Of a DNA stretch of 26,505 bases, positions 1 to 8,183 are shown in pieces. The first letter of the stretch is position 1; every line of letters begins with the position of its first letter. Below the pieces are notes generated by a model. It was not told where the DNA came from. It worked only from the letters and a program-made list of their open reading frames with translations, and did not search any database. A program made the translations under genes and the position numbers. The stretch is taken from assembly GCA_025362155.1 (NCBI GenBank), contig JANYHX010000049.1:1-26505 (forward strand), read 5' to 3'. Source of the DNA: Gallionella sp. (lineage in GTDB: Bacteria; Pseudomonadota; Gammaproteobacteria; Burkholderiales; Gallionellaceae).

Positions 1-1256
1 TTTTTCAATTGCCCACAACCCTGCAAAAAACTGGTACGCAGCAAACCAGCGATGCTGCACTGAGTATTCGCACCCACTTTGTTTCCACCCAGCAAAATAT
101 TTCTACCCATGCAGCCTCTCTGGTTGAACTCAGCGACGGCCGCATCCGTGCCTTCTGGTTCGCGGGCAGCCACGAAGGGGCGGAGGATGTGGAAATACGC
201 AGCGCGGTATTCGATCCGGCAAAAAATAATTGGAGCCCGGAACACAGCATTGCCAATCGTGGAGACACCCAGCGCGCTCTGCTGCGCTACGTGAAAAAAC
301 TTGGCAACCCGGTGGCGCAACGCGCAACGGATGGCACGCTGTGGCTGTTCTATGTGACCGTCTCGCTGGGTGGCTGGGCGGGCAGCTCGATCACGGCAAT
401 GACTTCACAAGATGATGGTGTCAGCTGGAGTGCGGCGCGGCGTTTTATCACCTCGCCTTTCATCAACATCAGCACCTTGGTCAAAGGCACGCCATTCATG
501 TATAGCGATGGCACGATGGGGTTGCCGGTCTATCACGAGTTCATTGGTAAATTCGGTGAACTGCTGCGCATCAGTAGCAGTGGTGAAATCATCGACAAAC
601 AACGGCTGAGCTCCGGCAAATCAACATTACAGCCGGTAATGTTTATAAAAAATCCACAGCAGGCATGGGTGCTGATGCGTCGCTCCGGTACCAGTCCAAA
701 ACGAGTAATCGCGACCACAACAGACGATGCAGGACAGCATTGGAGCGTGCCCACGAATACCATACTGGCAAATCCGGATGCAGCGATTACGGGTATGGTA
801 CTGCCAGATGGGAAAATTCTGCTGGTGCTAAACAACATCGAAGAAGGCCGCGACGCACTGTCGTTGGTGATTTCAGCAGATGGCGGAAATATCTGGAAAA
901 CAATTTATCAACTCGAAGACCAGCGCAGCCAGCCCACCGAGCTAGCGGGTTATATACAAGCCGTTACTGAGTCAGCCAAGACAACCGAAGCGAGTATTAC
1001 TGACGCTACTGGTTACGCAAAGTCCGCGCAACGAAATAAATGTGAAGCACAAACCCTTAGCCCAGGCTCAGGGCAGGACTGTGCCTTCGAGTTTTCCTAC
1101 CCTTACCTGATTCAGGCGCACAACGGCGACTTCCATCTCGTTTATACCTGGAATAGAAGCTTCATCAAACACGTCCAGTTCACCCGCGCTTGGCTGGAGC
1201 AGCGCATCGAAAAAATTAACGACATGGAAAAATCTGGCAATGCCAAACTTTACTGA
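1..1256 (+). CDS. BNR/Asp-box repeat protein (predicted neuraminidase-like, COG4692 type), 5' partial
   Basis: The frame is open to the left edge, so the N-terminus (probably a signal peptide or anchor) is missing; the TTG at 9 is probably not the real start. Residue numbers below count from that TTG. Three Asp boxes (S/T-x-D-x-G-x-x-W) are visible at about residues 133-140, 237-246 and 289-296, the hallmark of six-bladed sialidase-like propellers. Other family landmarks are an S-L-V-E-L-x-D-G-R segment near 37-45, a P-V-Y-H-E-F-x-G-K-F-G-E-L-L segment in the middle and a Y-T-W-N-R near the C-terminus. The residues where true sialidases have F/Y-R-I-P read T-H-A-A, so the first catalytic arginine is absent. 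Sialidase activity is therefore doubtful, and a glycan-binding or other hydrolytic role is possible. The gene overlaps the next one by 17 bp and is probably co-transcribed with it. Confidence 0.8.
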   Translation, partial: FQLPTTLQKTGTQQTSDAALSIRTHFVSTQQNISTHAASLVELSDGRIRAFWFAGSHEGAEDVEIRSAVFDPAKNNWSPEHSIANRGDTQRALLRYVKKLGNPVAQRATDGTLWLFYVTVSLGGWAGSSITAMTSQDDGVSWSAARRFITSPFINISTLVKGTPFMYSDGTMGLPVYHEFIGKFGELLRISSSGEIIDKQRLSSGKSTLQPVMFIKNPQQAWVLMRRSGTSPKRVIATTTDDAGQHWSVPTNTILANPDAAITGMVLPDGKILLVLNNIEEGRDALSLVISADGGNIWKTIYQLEDQRSQPTELAGYIQAVTESAKTTEASITDATGYAKSAQRNKCEAQTLSPGSGQDCAFEFSYPYLIQAHNGDFHLVYTWNRSFIKHVQFTRAWLEQRIEKINDMEKSGNAKLY

Positions 1257-1863
1257 TCTAACCGGACTGGCAAGTGTGGCAAGCGCGATAGCGGCTTGTT
1301 TGCTGTCGTTCTCGGGTATTGCACGATTAACCAAATCACACTGGGCGATGCTGTTGGGGGCGGTATTTGTGCTTTCACTTATTCCTTTCGGCACGATGCC
1401 ACTCGCCGCCTATGTGCGTGGTATAACCGGTGACTTGAGCATCACCACGCTGGTGCTGCTGTGGTGCGCGCTGTTGAAACCCTGGTGTAGTGTGCCTACA
1501 GGCAATAACCGTTTTACATTATTGATTTTGATCGCGTTCGCCGCACTCACGTTATATCCGATGGCTCTAGGTATCGGTGCCTATGACCCCTATCGGCTGG
1601 GCTATGGCGACCCGTTGTTCATCGCCGCGCTGCTATTGCTCGCGCTGCTTGCATGGTTCTGGAAGTTTTCAATGATCGCGTTGTGTGTTGCATTCGCCAC
1701 CCTCGCCTGGGCAGTCGGTTGGTATGAGTCCGATAATCTTTGGGATTATTTGCTCGACCCGTTTGTGTCGATTTATGCGCTGGCAGTAATTACAATTCAT
1801 ACGGTAAAGTCGCTGTTGCAACGGGGCAGATCGCACCAATCGCAACCACTTTTACCGGGGTAA
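1240..1863 (+). CDS. polytopic inner-membrane protein of unknown function
   Basis: This is a 207-residue, strongly hydrophobic protein with no family I can name. About six membrane segments are apparent, near residues 9-27, 36-59, 65-79, 92-113, 124-161 (long enough for two) and 169-193. The short loops carry aromatic and charged residues, and the C-terminus is basic (K-S-L-L-Q-R-G-R-S-H). The ATG lies inside the end of the Asp-box gene (17-bp overlap) and the stop lies 8 bp before the start of the putative protease gene. The three genes therefore look translationally coupled. I infer that this membrane protein works with the two neighbouring proteins that probably act in the envelope. No catalytic motif is visible. 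Confidence 0.7.
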   Translation: MPNFTDLTGLASVASAIAACLLSFSGIARLTKSHWAMLLGAVFVLSLIPFGTMPLAAYVRGITGDLSITTLVLLWCALLKPWCSVPTGNNRFTLLILIAFAALTLYPMALGIGAYDPYRLGYGDPLFIAALLLLALLAWFWKFSMIALCVAFATLAWAVGWYESDNLWDYLLDPFVSIYALAVITIHTVKSLLQRGRSHQSQPLLPG

Positions 1864-1871
1864 GAATTGCC

Positions 1872-2636
1872 ATGTTCAAAGCCTTTCGCATCTTTATTTT
1901 GCTATTTGTGTTTGCCTTGGTAGCGTTAGGTACGTGGCGCGCCAAGACTCATTCGGTGGAATGGAAACACACATTGCCTGTCAATATATTTCTTATCAAC
2001 GCTGACGGCAGTGCCGTTGCGGCGGATTATCTGAGCAGCCTGGCAGTGGAGAATTTCAAACCGATGGAAGCATTTATGCGCGACGAAGCGGCGCGTTATG
2101 GTCGCACCTCTAACGCTTCCATAGAAATCAGGCTGGGCGGGATAATCGCTATGCAGCCGCCTGCGCCGCCGCATAATGGCAACGTAGTTGAGGTGATTGC
2201 GTGGAGTTTAAAGATGCGCTGGTGGGCCTACCACAACAGCGAGACGGTCGGCCCCGGCCCACAGGTGAAAATGTTCTTACTGTATTTTGATCCCGCGCAA
2301 ACCAAACGTCTGGCCCATTCCACTGGCTTGCAGAAAGGCCTGATCGGGCGGGTCAATGTGTTTGCCTCACGTGACATGGCAAAGCAAAACAACGTGGTTA
2401 TCGCTCATGAATTCCTGCACACATTGGGCGCTACGGACAAGTATGATGTTGCGACCAATCAACCGCTCTTCCCCGACGGCTACGCCAATCCCGATCTCAA
2501 ACCCCTGTTGCCGCAACATTACGCGGAAATCATGGCTGGACGCACGCCCTTGTCGCAGACAGAAGCAATCACGCCAGCGAGCCTTGACGATGCGTTGATA
2601 GGCAATAAGACGGCGCAGGAAATTAATTGGCTGTAG
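1872..2636 (+). CDS. membrane-anchored putative zinc metalloprotease
   Basis: The protein has 254 residues. The frame is open further upstream, but the ATG at 1872 is preferred: it follows the previous stop by 8 bp, has a G-rich stretch (GGGGTAAG) upstream, and starts directly with an N-terminal membrane anchor (about residues 5-22, I-F-I-L-L-F-V-F-A-L-V-A-L). The rest should be periplasmic. The key motif is H-E-F-L-H-T-L-G-A-T-D at residues 179-189, which fits HExxHxxGxxD. In known zinc proteases of this pattern the two His and the Asp bind zinc and the Glu is catalytic. A pre-catalytic strand (N-V-V-I-A) sits just before it, as expected. I cannot assign a peptidase family; the substrate is unknown. 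It is the last gene of a likely three-gene operon. Confidence 0.72.
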   Translation: MFKAFRIFILLFVFALVALGTWRAKTHSVEWKHTLPVNIFLINADGSAVAADYLSSLAVENFKPMEAFMRDEAARYGRTSNASIEIRLGGIIAMQPPAPPHNGNVVEVIAWSLKMRWWAYHNSETVGPGPQVKMFLLYFDPAQTKRLAHSTGLQKGLIGRVNVFASRDMAKQNNVVIAHEFLHTLGATDKYDVATNQPLFPDGYANPDLKPLLPQHYAEIMAGRTPLSQTEAITPASLDDALIGNKTAQEINWL

Positions 2637-2679
2637 GAGGGCCGCCATCGGCAAGGTGAGTCCCCTCCCCCGGCCCCGA

Positions 2680-2693
2680 GCTACTTAAGTAGC
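2680..2693. repeat. perfect 14-bp palindrome
   Basis: GCTACTTAAGTAGC is an exact palindrome in the 131-bp gap between the protease gene and the small membrane protein gene. It has no loop and no T-tract, so it resembles a dimeric regulator site more than a terminator. It lies about 75 bp upstream of the TTG start at 2768. The rest of the gap shows only a C-rich run (2661-2676). Confidence 0.5.
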
Positions 2694-2767
2694 GTGGTAA
2701 AATACTGCTTTGCCTCCTTCCCCAGAGCCAGAGTCGGGACCCAAGCACTAAAAATCAGGAGTAACAA

Positions 2768-3115
2768 TTGTTCGAACACCATACCCAACCCCTACTGCCG
2801 CGCCGCCAGTTTCTTCAGCGCCTGGCTCAAAGTGGCGGGATTGCCCTGGCGCTTGTTATGGCTTCACTGCTTGTTGGGATGGCTGGCTATCATTTGCTTG
2901 AAGGCCTGCAGTGGATTGATGCATTTCTCAATGCATCCATGCTACTGGGTGGAATGGGTCCTGTGGATGCGCCCCACAGTTACGGTGGAAAATTTTTTGC
3001 AGGCTGCTATGCTCTGTATTGCGGACTGGTTGTGATTCTCATTGCCGGTGTGCTGCTTGCCCCGGTAGCCCATCGCTTTCTGCATAAATTCCATATTCAG
3101 AATGATGAGCGCTAA
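2768..3115 (+). CDS. small two-TM membrane protein with a pore-loop-like segment
   Basis: The 115-residue product starts at TTG, supported by an AGGAG Shine-Dalgarno sequence six bases upstream; no ATG in frame would keep the first membrane segment. The layout is a basic N-terminus (P-R-R-Q-F), TM1 at about 24-42, a short amphipathic segment at 49-60 (W-I-D-A-F-L-N-A-S-M-L-L), G-G-M-G-P-V-D at 61-67, TM2 at about 77-101 and a basic tail. The TM1/half-helix/loop/TM2 order and the G-K-x-F-A-x-x-Y-A-L start of TM2 recall the pore unit of potassium channels, but the T-x-G-Y-G-D filter is replaced. Function is unknown. A frame-shifted overlapping reading from 2694 is discarded. Confidence 0.7.
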   Translation: MFEHHTQPLLPRRQFLQRLAQSGGIALALVMASLLVGMAGYHLLEGLQWIDAFLNASMLLGGMGPVDAPHSYGGKFFAGCYALYCGLVVILIAGVLLAPVAHRFLHKFHIQNDER

Positions 3116-3167
3116 AGGAGCGAAGTCGGCTTGATGAATACCTGTCTATATTTGGTTAGGTAATTTT

Positions 3168-3680
3168 ATGGCATTCATACGCGGGATTTTAGACCGTATC
3201 ATTCTGGTGACAGGTGTCGTTGCGGCCGGCTGCATCCCAAGCTTCATTGCGCAATACCGGCAACGCGTGGGCGGAAGGCTCGATCAAGTTTTGCAGGACA
3301 TTGCGCCGTTTCAGGCAATAGCCGATCAATTTCATCATGGCAGTCTGGCGGAACTTATACGACATCATCTGGCCAGCATAGACGCTACTTTTCATGACGA
3401 AGGTACCGCCTTGCAAGCCATGGTGGATTCAGCCGAAAAATTGAGGCAAGTACTGCAAGCGCTTAATACCGATTTATTTCATCAGCTGATTTATTTGCTG
3501 ACCGGGGCGGATCCGATCATTGCTCATGCAACTTGGGAAATATTTTCGCCTTCTTTTAATTTGACGGTAGAAAGCGTGGTGTTTGCTTTCGTTGTAGGCA
3601 TTGCAATTTGGCTGTCATTTCTGGGCGTTTGGATATTGTTCTCACGTCTAGCCAAGATGCTGCTTGCCAAGAATGGGTGA
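3168..3680 (+). CDS. DUF2937-like membrane protein
   Basis: This 170-residue protein has an N-terminal membrane segment (about residues 8-25), a mostly helical soluble middle rich in His, Gln and Ala (about 35-125), and a C-terminal membrane segment (about 136-160) followed by a basic tail. The architecture, length and the N-terminal P-S-F-I-x-x-Y-x-x-R-V segment match what I recall of the DUF2937 family, which has no established function; the family name is a recognition call. It starts 52 bp after the preceding gene and converges on the DUF482 gene, leaving only 19 bp between the two stop codons. Confidence 0.65.
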   Translation: MAFIRGILDRIILVTGVVAAGCIPSFIAQYRQRVGGRLDQVLQDIAPFQAIADQFHHGSLAELIRHHLASIDATFHDEGTALQAMVDSAEKLRQVLQALNTDLFHQLIYLLTGADPIIAHATWEIFSPSFNLTVESVVFAFVVGIAIWLSFLGVWILFSRLAKMLLAKNG

Positions 3681-3699
3681 TGAAATTCTCCTCTTGAAG

Positions 3700-4860
3700 T
3701 CAAGGTTGCTGCTTGAATGGGCTTCTTTCATTGAGTTCGCTCACATAATTTGAAATGGCACTCGTCTCGCGTTGTAAATAATCTTCCACTGCACTTGAAA
3801 ATTCCGGATGCGCCAGCCAGTGCGCGGACTGGGTGACCACAGGCAGAAACCCGCGTGCCAATTTATGCTCGCCTTGGGCACCGCCTTCAAAAGTTTTTAT
3901 TTTGTGCGCAATGCAAAATTCGATAGCTTGGTAATAGCAAGTTTCGAAATGCAGACCCGGATGATATTCCAGCGCACCCCATGAGCGCCCATACAACACA
4001 TCCTGGGTAAAAAAATTGAGCGCGCTGGCGATGGGTGCTCCATCGCGCGACGCGATAACGAGTAAAGTTTGCTGCGGCATAGTCGCTCCAATGCGCATAA
4101 AAAAATCCAGATTCAATGCGGGCGGTGAATGGTGTTGTTGGCGGGTATGTGCGTAACAACTAGCGAAAAAAGCCCACTGCTGTGGCGTGGCATTTTCTCC
4201 GGTAACGCATTGAAGCTGTATACCCGCCTGGCTGACCTTACGCCGTTCCTGTTTAATGCGCTTGCGCTTGTCGCGGCTGAGTTCGGCAAGAAAATCGTCA
4301 AAGTCACGATAGCCCCGATTTTCCAAATTGACTGAGTTCTGCCAATGGAATTGCACGTCCTGTCGCAGCATCATTCCCTGTTGCTGCATCAACAGTACAT
4401 CAGCTTCATGTGGGAACAAACAATGCAATGAAGACACGCCCGAATCTTTTGCGAATTGCAGTGCATGACTGAGCAGCAACGCGCGTACCTCGTTGGGGTT
4501 CTGTGGCGATGCCGTCAGCAGCCGCGCCCCGGTAACCGGGGTGAAGGGCACCGTGCACACCAGCTTTGGATAATAGCGCAGCCCGTGACGATGATAAGCA
4601 TCGGCCCAGGCAAAATCAAACACGTGCTCGCCATACGAATTCATCTTGCGATAAAGCGGCATCGCACCCAACAATTGCTTCTCCTCCCACAAGCTGAGAA
4701 ATTGCGCTTGCCAGCCGAATTGCGCCGTGGCACAGCCACTTTCCTGCAACGCGAGCAAATAGGCGTGAGAAAGAAATGGATCATTTTCTGTCAACGCATT
4801 CCATTGCGCTGCCGGAATATCCGCAAGGTTCTCAATTATTTTCAGGGTGAGCGCATTCAT
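3700..4860 (-). CDS. DUF482 / FemAB-like GNAT-superfamily acyltransferase
   Basis: The 386-residue length and landmarks match the COG3146/PF04339 family of FemAB-like proteins: an N-terminal D-P-F-L-S-H-A-Y-L-L-A-L-E/Q-x-S-G-C segment, P-L-Y-R-K with Y-G-E-H-V-F-D-F-A-W-A-D-A-Y near residues 70-95, a basic R-D-K-R-K-R-I-K-Q-E-R-R stretch around 195-206, and G-R-S-W-G with F-E-x-C-Y-Y-Q in the C-terminal half. It contains two GNAT-like folds. The family is presumed to transfer an acyl or aminoacyl group, but no substrate is established. It lies downstream of atpC in the same orientation but beyond the atp terminator, so it is probably expressed separately. The start codon is ATG with a weak Shine-Dalgarno sequence. 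Confidence 0.85.
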   Translation of the reverse strand: MNALTLKIIENLADIPAAQWNALTENDPFLSHAYLLALQESGCATAQFGWQAQFLSLWEEKQLLGAMPLYRKMNSYGEHVFDFAWADAYHRHGLRYYPKLVCTVPFTPVTGARLLTASPQNPNEVRALLLSHALQFAKDSGVSSLHCLFPHEADVLLMQQQGMMLRQDVQFHWQNSVNLENRGYRDFDDFLAELSRDKRKRIKQERRKVSQAGIQLQCVTGENATPQQWAFFASCYAHTRQQHHSPPALNLDFFMRIGATMPQQTLLVIASRDGAPIASALNFFTQDVLYGRSWGALEYHPGLHFETCYYQAIEFCIAHKIKTFEGGAQGEHKLARGFLPVVTQSAHWLAHPEFSSAVEDYLQRETSAISNYVSELNERSPFKQQP

Positions 4861-4883
4861 GAGCTAGCTTAATCTACAGCGGT

Positions 4884-4910
4884 AAAAAAAGCAGCCGAAG
4901 CTGCTTTTTT
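4884..4910 (-). terminator. intrinsic terminator of the atp operon
   Basis: A 5-bp GC-rich stem (GCAGC/GCTGC) is flanked by A7 and T6, so the stem extends to 11 bp through A-T pairs. Read on the - strand the loop is TTCG closed by C-G, the very stable cUUCGg tetraloop, followed by a U-tract. That identifies the - strand, and so the atp operon, as the main user. The structure could also work on the + strand. Its edge is only 23 bp upstream of the DUF482 start codon. Confidence 0.88.
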
Positions 4911-4920
4911 GATCCACTTA

Positions 4921-5102
4921 CATTAAAGTGTCTTTAAGGAAACGCAGATTTATTAGATCAAGCCGATGATAGCAAGGCTCAACAGGGTGAAAAACCGGAG
5001 TGTGCTTAATGCTTGTCACTACGCGACCCCGGATTTTGAGCCCTGTTGCAACGCAGCTAGCGCGGCTTCAGCGATTATATCTGCGTTTCCTAAAGATTAA
5101 TG
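4921..5102. repeat. long imperfect palindrome at the 3' end of atpC
   Basis: The two ends of this ~180-bp segment are inverted copies. CATTAA, TCTTTA, GGAAACGCAGAT and AAGCCG appear in order on the left arm and, read in reverse complement, on the right arm. Further in, AACAGGG, a GAAAAA/CAAAAT block and CCGG also match. The core arms with the best match are 4932-4949 and 5079-5095. The right end includes the last sense codon and the stop codon of atpC (CAT TAA). It contains no gene. It could be a MITE-like insertion or a long 3' hairpin in the atp transcript. Confidence 0.7.
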
Positions 5103-5525
5103 CCCGCTGCGATTGCGTAGATGCTTGATGGCCGCCAGCTGGGCTATCGCTTCTGCCAGTTCCGCCTGGGCTTGAGCATAGTCTATATCGGAACTGCGAT
5201 TCTTCATGGCTTCTTCGGCGGCTTGCTTGGCTTGTAATGCACGTGCTTCGTCCAGATCCCCGCCGCGTATCGCAGTGTCGGCCAGAATGGTTACTACGCC
5301 GGGCTGTATTTCCAACATACCGCCGGACACGTAGATCAGTTCTTCCTGTTCCTGATCGGGTCGCTTGATTCTGACCGAACCGGGCTTGATGCGCGTCATC
5401 AATGCAGTATGACGGGGGTAGATACCCAACTCTCCCATTTCTCCAGGCACGACTACCACTTCTGCCAGTCCGGAGAAAATGGATGCTTCCGCGCTAACTA
5501 CATCGACATGTACGGTCATTGCCAT
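5097..5525 (-). CDS. atpC: F1Fo ATP synthase epsilon subunit
   Basis: AtpC is the central-stalk epsilon subunit of the F1 sector; it couples to gamma and the c-ring and can inhibit ATP hydrolysis. The 142-residue form starting [13 protein letters not shown] is preferred because GGGA stands six bases upstream; an ATG 12 bp further up (5537) would add four residues and has no Shine-Dalgarno sequence. The N-terminal beta-sandwich shows [12 protein letters not shown] and the G-G-x-L-E-I-Q-P strand, and the C-terminal helical hairpin (about 88-140) is complete. It is the last gene of the atp operon. Its spacer from atpD is unusually long (about 200 bp) because an inverted-repeat element fills it, and another repeat adjoins its stop codon. 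Confidence 0.95.
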   Translation of the reverse strand: MAMTVHVDVVSAEASIFSGLAEVVVVPGEMGELGIYPRHTALMTRIKPGSVRIKRPDQEQEELIYVSGGMLEIQPGVVTILADTAIRGGDLDEARALQAKQAAEEAMKNRSSDIDYAQAQAELAEAIAQLAAIKHLRNRSGH

Positions 5526-5538
5526 AATTGTTCCCATT

Positions 5539-5724
5539 TCTAAAACTTAGAGTTCACCCCAACTGTTGCAACTACTAGCCATTCGACTAAGTTGTCAAAA
5601 AACGACAACTAAGTCGCTGGTTATGTTGCGTTGCGGAAAAAATTTCTTGCTTACATATAACCCATATGCGGCGCGGTGAAATTTTTCCCGCGCCTTGCAT
5701 TTGAGGCGAACTCTAAATTTTAGA
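5539..5724. mobile_element. MITE-like element with terminal inverted repeats between atpD and atpC
   Basis: The 186-bp segment is bounded by inverted repeats of about 27 bp (5539-5565 and 5698-5724). Both begin TCTAAAA-Y-TTAGAGTTC-R-CC when read inward, with about 23 of 27 positions identical. It starts 5 bp after the atpD stop and ends 13 bp before the preferred atpC start, so it makes up nearly the whole spacer. Inside are a 13-bp stem hairpin (5584-5616), a 7-bp GC stem (GGCGCGG/CCGCGCC) near 5672-5697 and related A-rich/T-rich blocks. It has no coding capacity and I see no clear target-site duplication, so 'mobile' is inferred from structure alone. Confidence 0.6.
5575..5624. repeat. hairpin repeat, copy A (atpD-atpC spacer)
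   Basis: Arms 5584-5596 and 5604-5616 pair over 13 positions with a single A-A mismatch at the sixth pair and a 7-nt A-rich loop. Flanking TAGCCA (left) and TGGTTA (right) can extend the stem with one G-T pair. The same layout recurs in the atpA-atpG spacer (8127-8175) in the opposite orientation. See the findings for the compensatory changes. Confidence 0.75.
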
Positions 5725-5729
5725 GGTGC

Positions 5730-7166
<1,437 letters not shown>

Positions 7167-7214
7167 TTAATGATTCCCCGTCTAAATTAATTTTGTGTTG
7201 CTGCAAATCTGTTG

Positions 7215-7240
7215 GTTCTCTTTGGCGCCGTTCTCTTTGG
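7215..7240. repeat. 11-bp direct repeat, period 15, downstream of atpG
   Basis: GTTCTCTTTGG occurs twice (7215-7225 and 7230-7240), separated by CGCC. It lies just beyond the atpG stop codon in the atpG-atpD spacer. This looks like a small tandem duplication by replication slippage; no function is evident. Confidence 0.7.
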
Positions 7241-7244
7241 AAAA

Positions 7245-8111
7245 TCAGCCCACCGCCGCCGCACCGCTGACGATCTCTGAAATCTCGCGGGTGATGGCGG
7301 CCTGGCGCGCCTTGTTGTATACCAGCTTAAGCTCACCGATTACGCTCTTGGCGTTATCTGATGCGGCTTTCATCGCCACCATGCGTGCGCTTTGTTCGGA
7401 AGCCATGTTTTCCACCACCGCCTGATACACCAGCGATTCGATGTAGCGCAGCAGCAGCTCATCAATCACCTTTTTGGCATCCGGTTCGTAGATGTAGTCC
7501 CAGCTGCCCTCGGAGGTTCCCAGTTGCTCGCCGGAAAGCGGCAGCAATTGCTCCACGCGCGGCTCCTGTTTCATCGTATTCACAAAATGGTTGTAGCTGA
7601 TATGGATCGAATCAATCTCACCCGCAGTGTAAGCGTCCAGCATCAGTTTCACTGCGCCTATCAGTTTTTCGATATGGGGGGTATCACCCAAGCCAATCAG
7701 ATTGGATTTAATTTTGGCCCCGATGCGCGACATAAAACCCAAGCCCTTGTTGCCAATGGGACACACCAGTATTCCTTTGCCTTCACCTTCCCAGTCCTTC
7801 ATGCGGGCGACCGCAAGTCGCAGAACATTGGTGTTCAGACCCCCGCAAAGACCTTTGTCCGAAGTCACCACAATCAGGCCGACGTTGCGGTTTTCTGCGC
7901 GCTTCACCAGAAACGGATGCTTGTATTCCGGATTGGCGCGCGACAAGTGCGCAGCCACCGCGCGTATTTTCTCCGCGTAGGGACGCGCCGCACGCATACG
8001 TTCCTGCGCTTTACGCATCTTGGCTGCGGCCACCATTTCCATGGCGCGCGTGATCTTGCGGGTATTTTCTACGCTCTTGATCTTTGCGCGGATTTCTTTA
8101 CTGCCAGCCAT
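7245..8111 (-). CDS. atpG: F1Fo ATP synthase gamma subunit
   Basis: AtpG is the rotating central shaft of F1. The 288-residue length matches the family (E. coli 287). The N-terminal coiled-coil helix begins [28 protein letters not shown]; the Rossmann-like middle domain has [12 protein letters not shown] at about 82-93; the C-terminal helix has [11 protein letters not shown], with the R-Q-A-A-I-T-x-E-I-x-E-I-V-x-G-A-A-A ending that inserts into the alpha/beta ring. The start is ATG with GGGGTGAGAA upstream. A hairpin repeat fills the 72-bp gap to atpA. Confidence 0.97.
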   Translation of the reverse strand: MAGSKEIRAKIKSVENTRKITRAMEMVAAAKMRKAQERMRAARPYAEKIRAVAAHLSRANPEYKHPFLVKRAENRNVGLIVVTSDKGLCGGLNTNVLRLAVARMKDWEGEGKGILVCPIGNKGLGFMSRIGAKIKSNLIGLGDTPHIEKLIGAVKLMLDAYTAGEIDSIHISYNHFVNTMKQEPRVEQLLPLSGEQLGTSEGSWDYIYEPDAKKVIDELLLRYIESLVYQAVVENMASEQSARMVAMKAASDNAKSVIGELKLVYNKARQAAITREISEIVSGAAAVG

Positions 8112-8126
8112 TTCTCACCCCGCCTT

Positions 8127-8175
8127 ATAACCAACCACTTGGCAACTGTTTTAGGTTGCTTAGTGGGATGGCTAG
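8127..8175. repeat. hairpin repeat, copy B (atpA-atpG spacer)
   Basis: Arms 8135-8146 (CCACTTGGCAAC) and 8155-8166 (GTTGCTTAGTGG) pair at 10 of 12 positions around an 8-nt loop. Flanking ATAACC and GGCTAG segments correspond, in reverse complement, to those of copy A at 5575-5624. The element occupies most of the spacer and ends 16 bp before the atpG start, just upstream of its Shine-Dalgarno sequence. Confidence 0.72.
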
Positions 8176-8183
8176 TTGTTTTA

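Noticed and set aside
2367..2376. TCACGTGACA as a third parS site
   Set aside because: Only the central CACGTGA core matches; the outer bases do not fit the 16-bp consensus.
2694..3035. 113-codon frame overlapping the small membrane protein gene
   Set aside because: It has no ribosome site and odd Trp/Cys/Leu composition; the 2768 frame has a good Shine-Dalgarno sequence and a sensible membrane topology.
4921..5102. CRISPR repeat or tRNA-like structure
   Set aside because: There is one inverted pair only, with no regular spacers, and no cloverleaf or T-loop sequence could be found.
8127..8175. integron attC site in the atpA-atpG spacer
   Set aside because: The hairpin suggested it, but no R'/R'' core pair (GTTRRRY/RYYYAAC) is placed correctly and there is no cassette gene or integrase.
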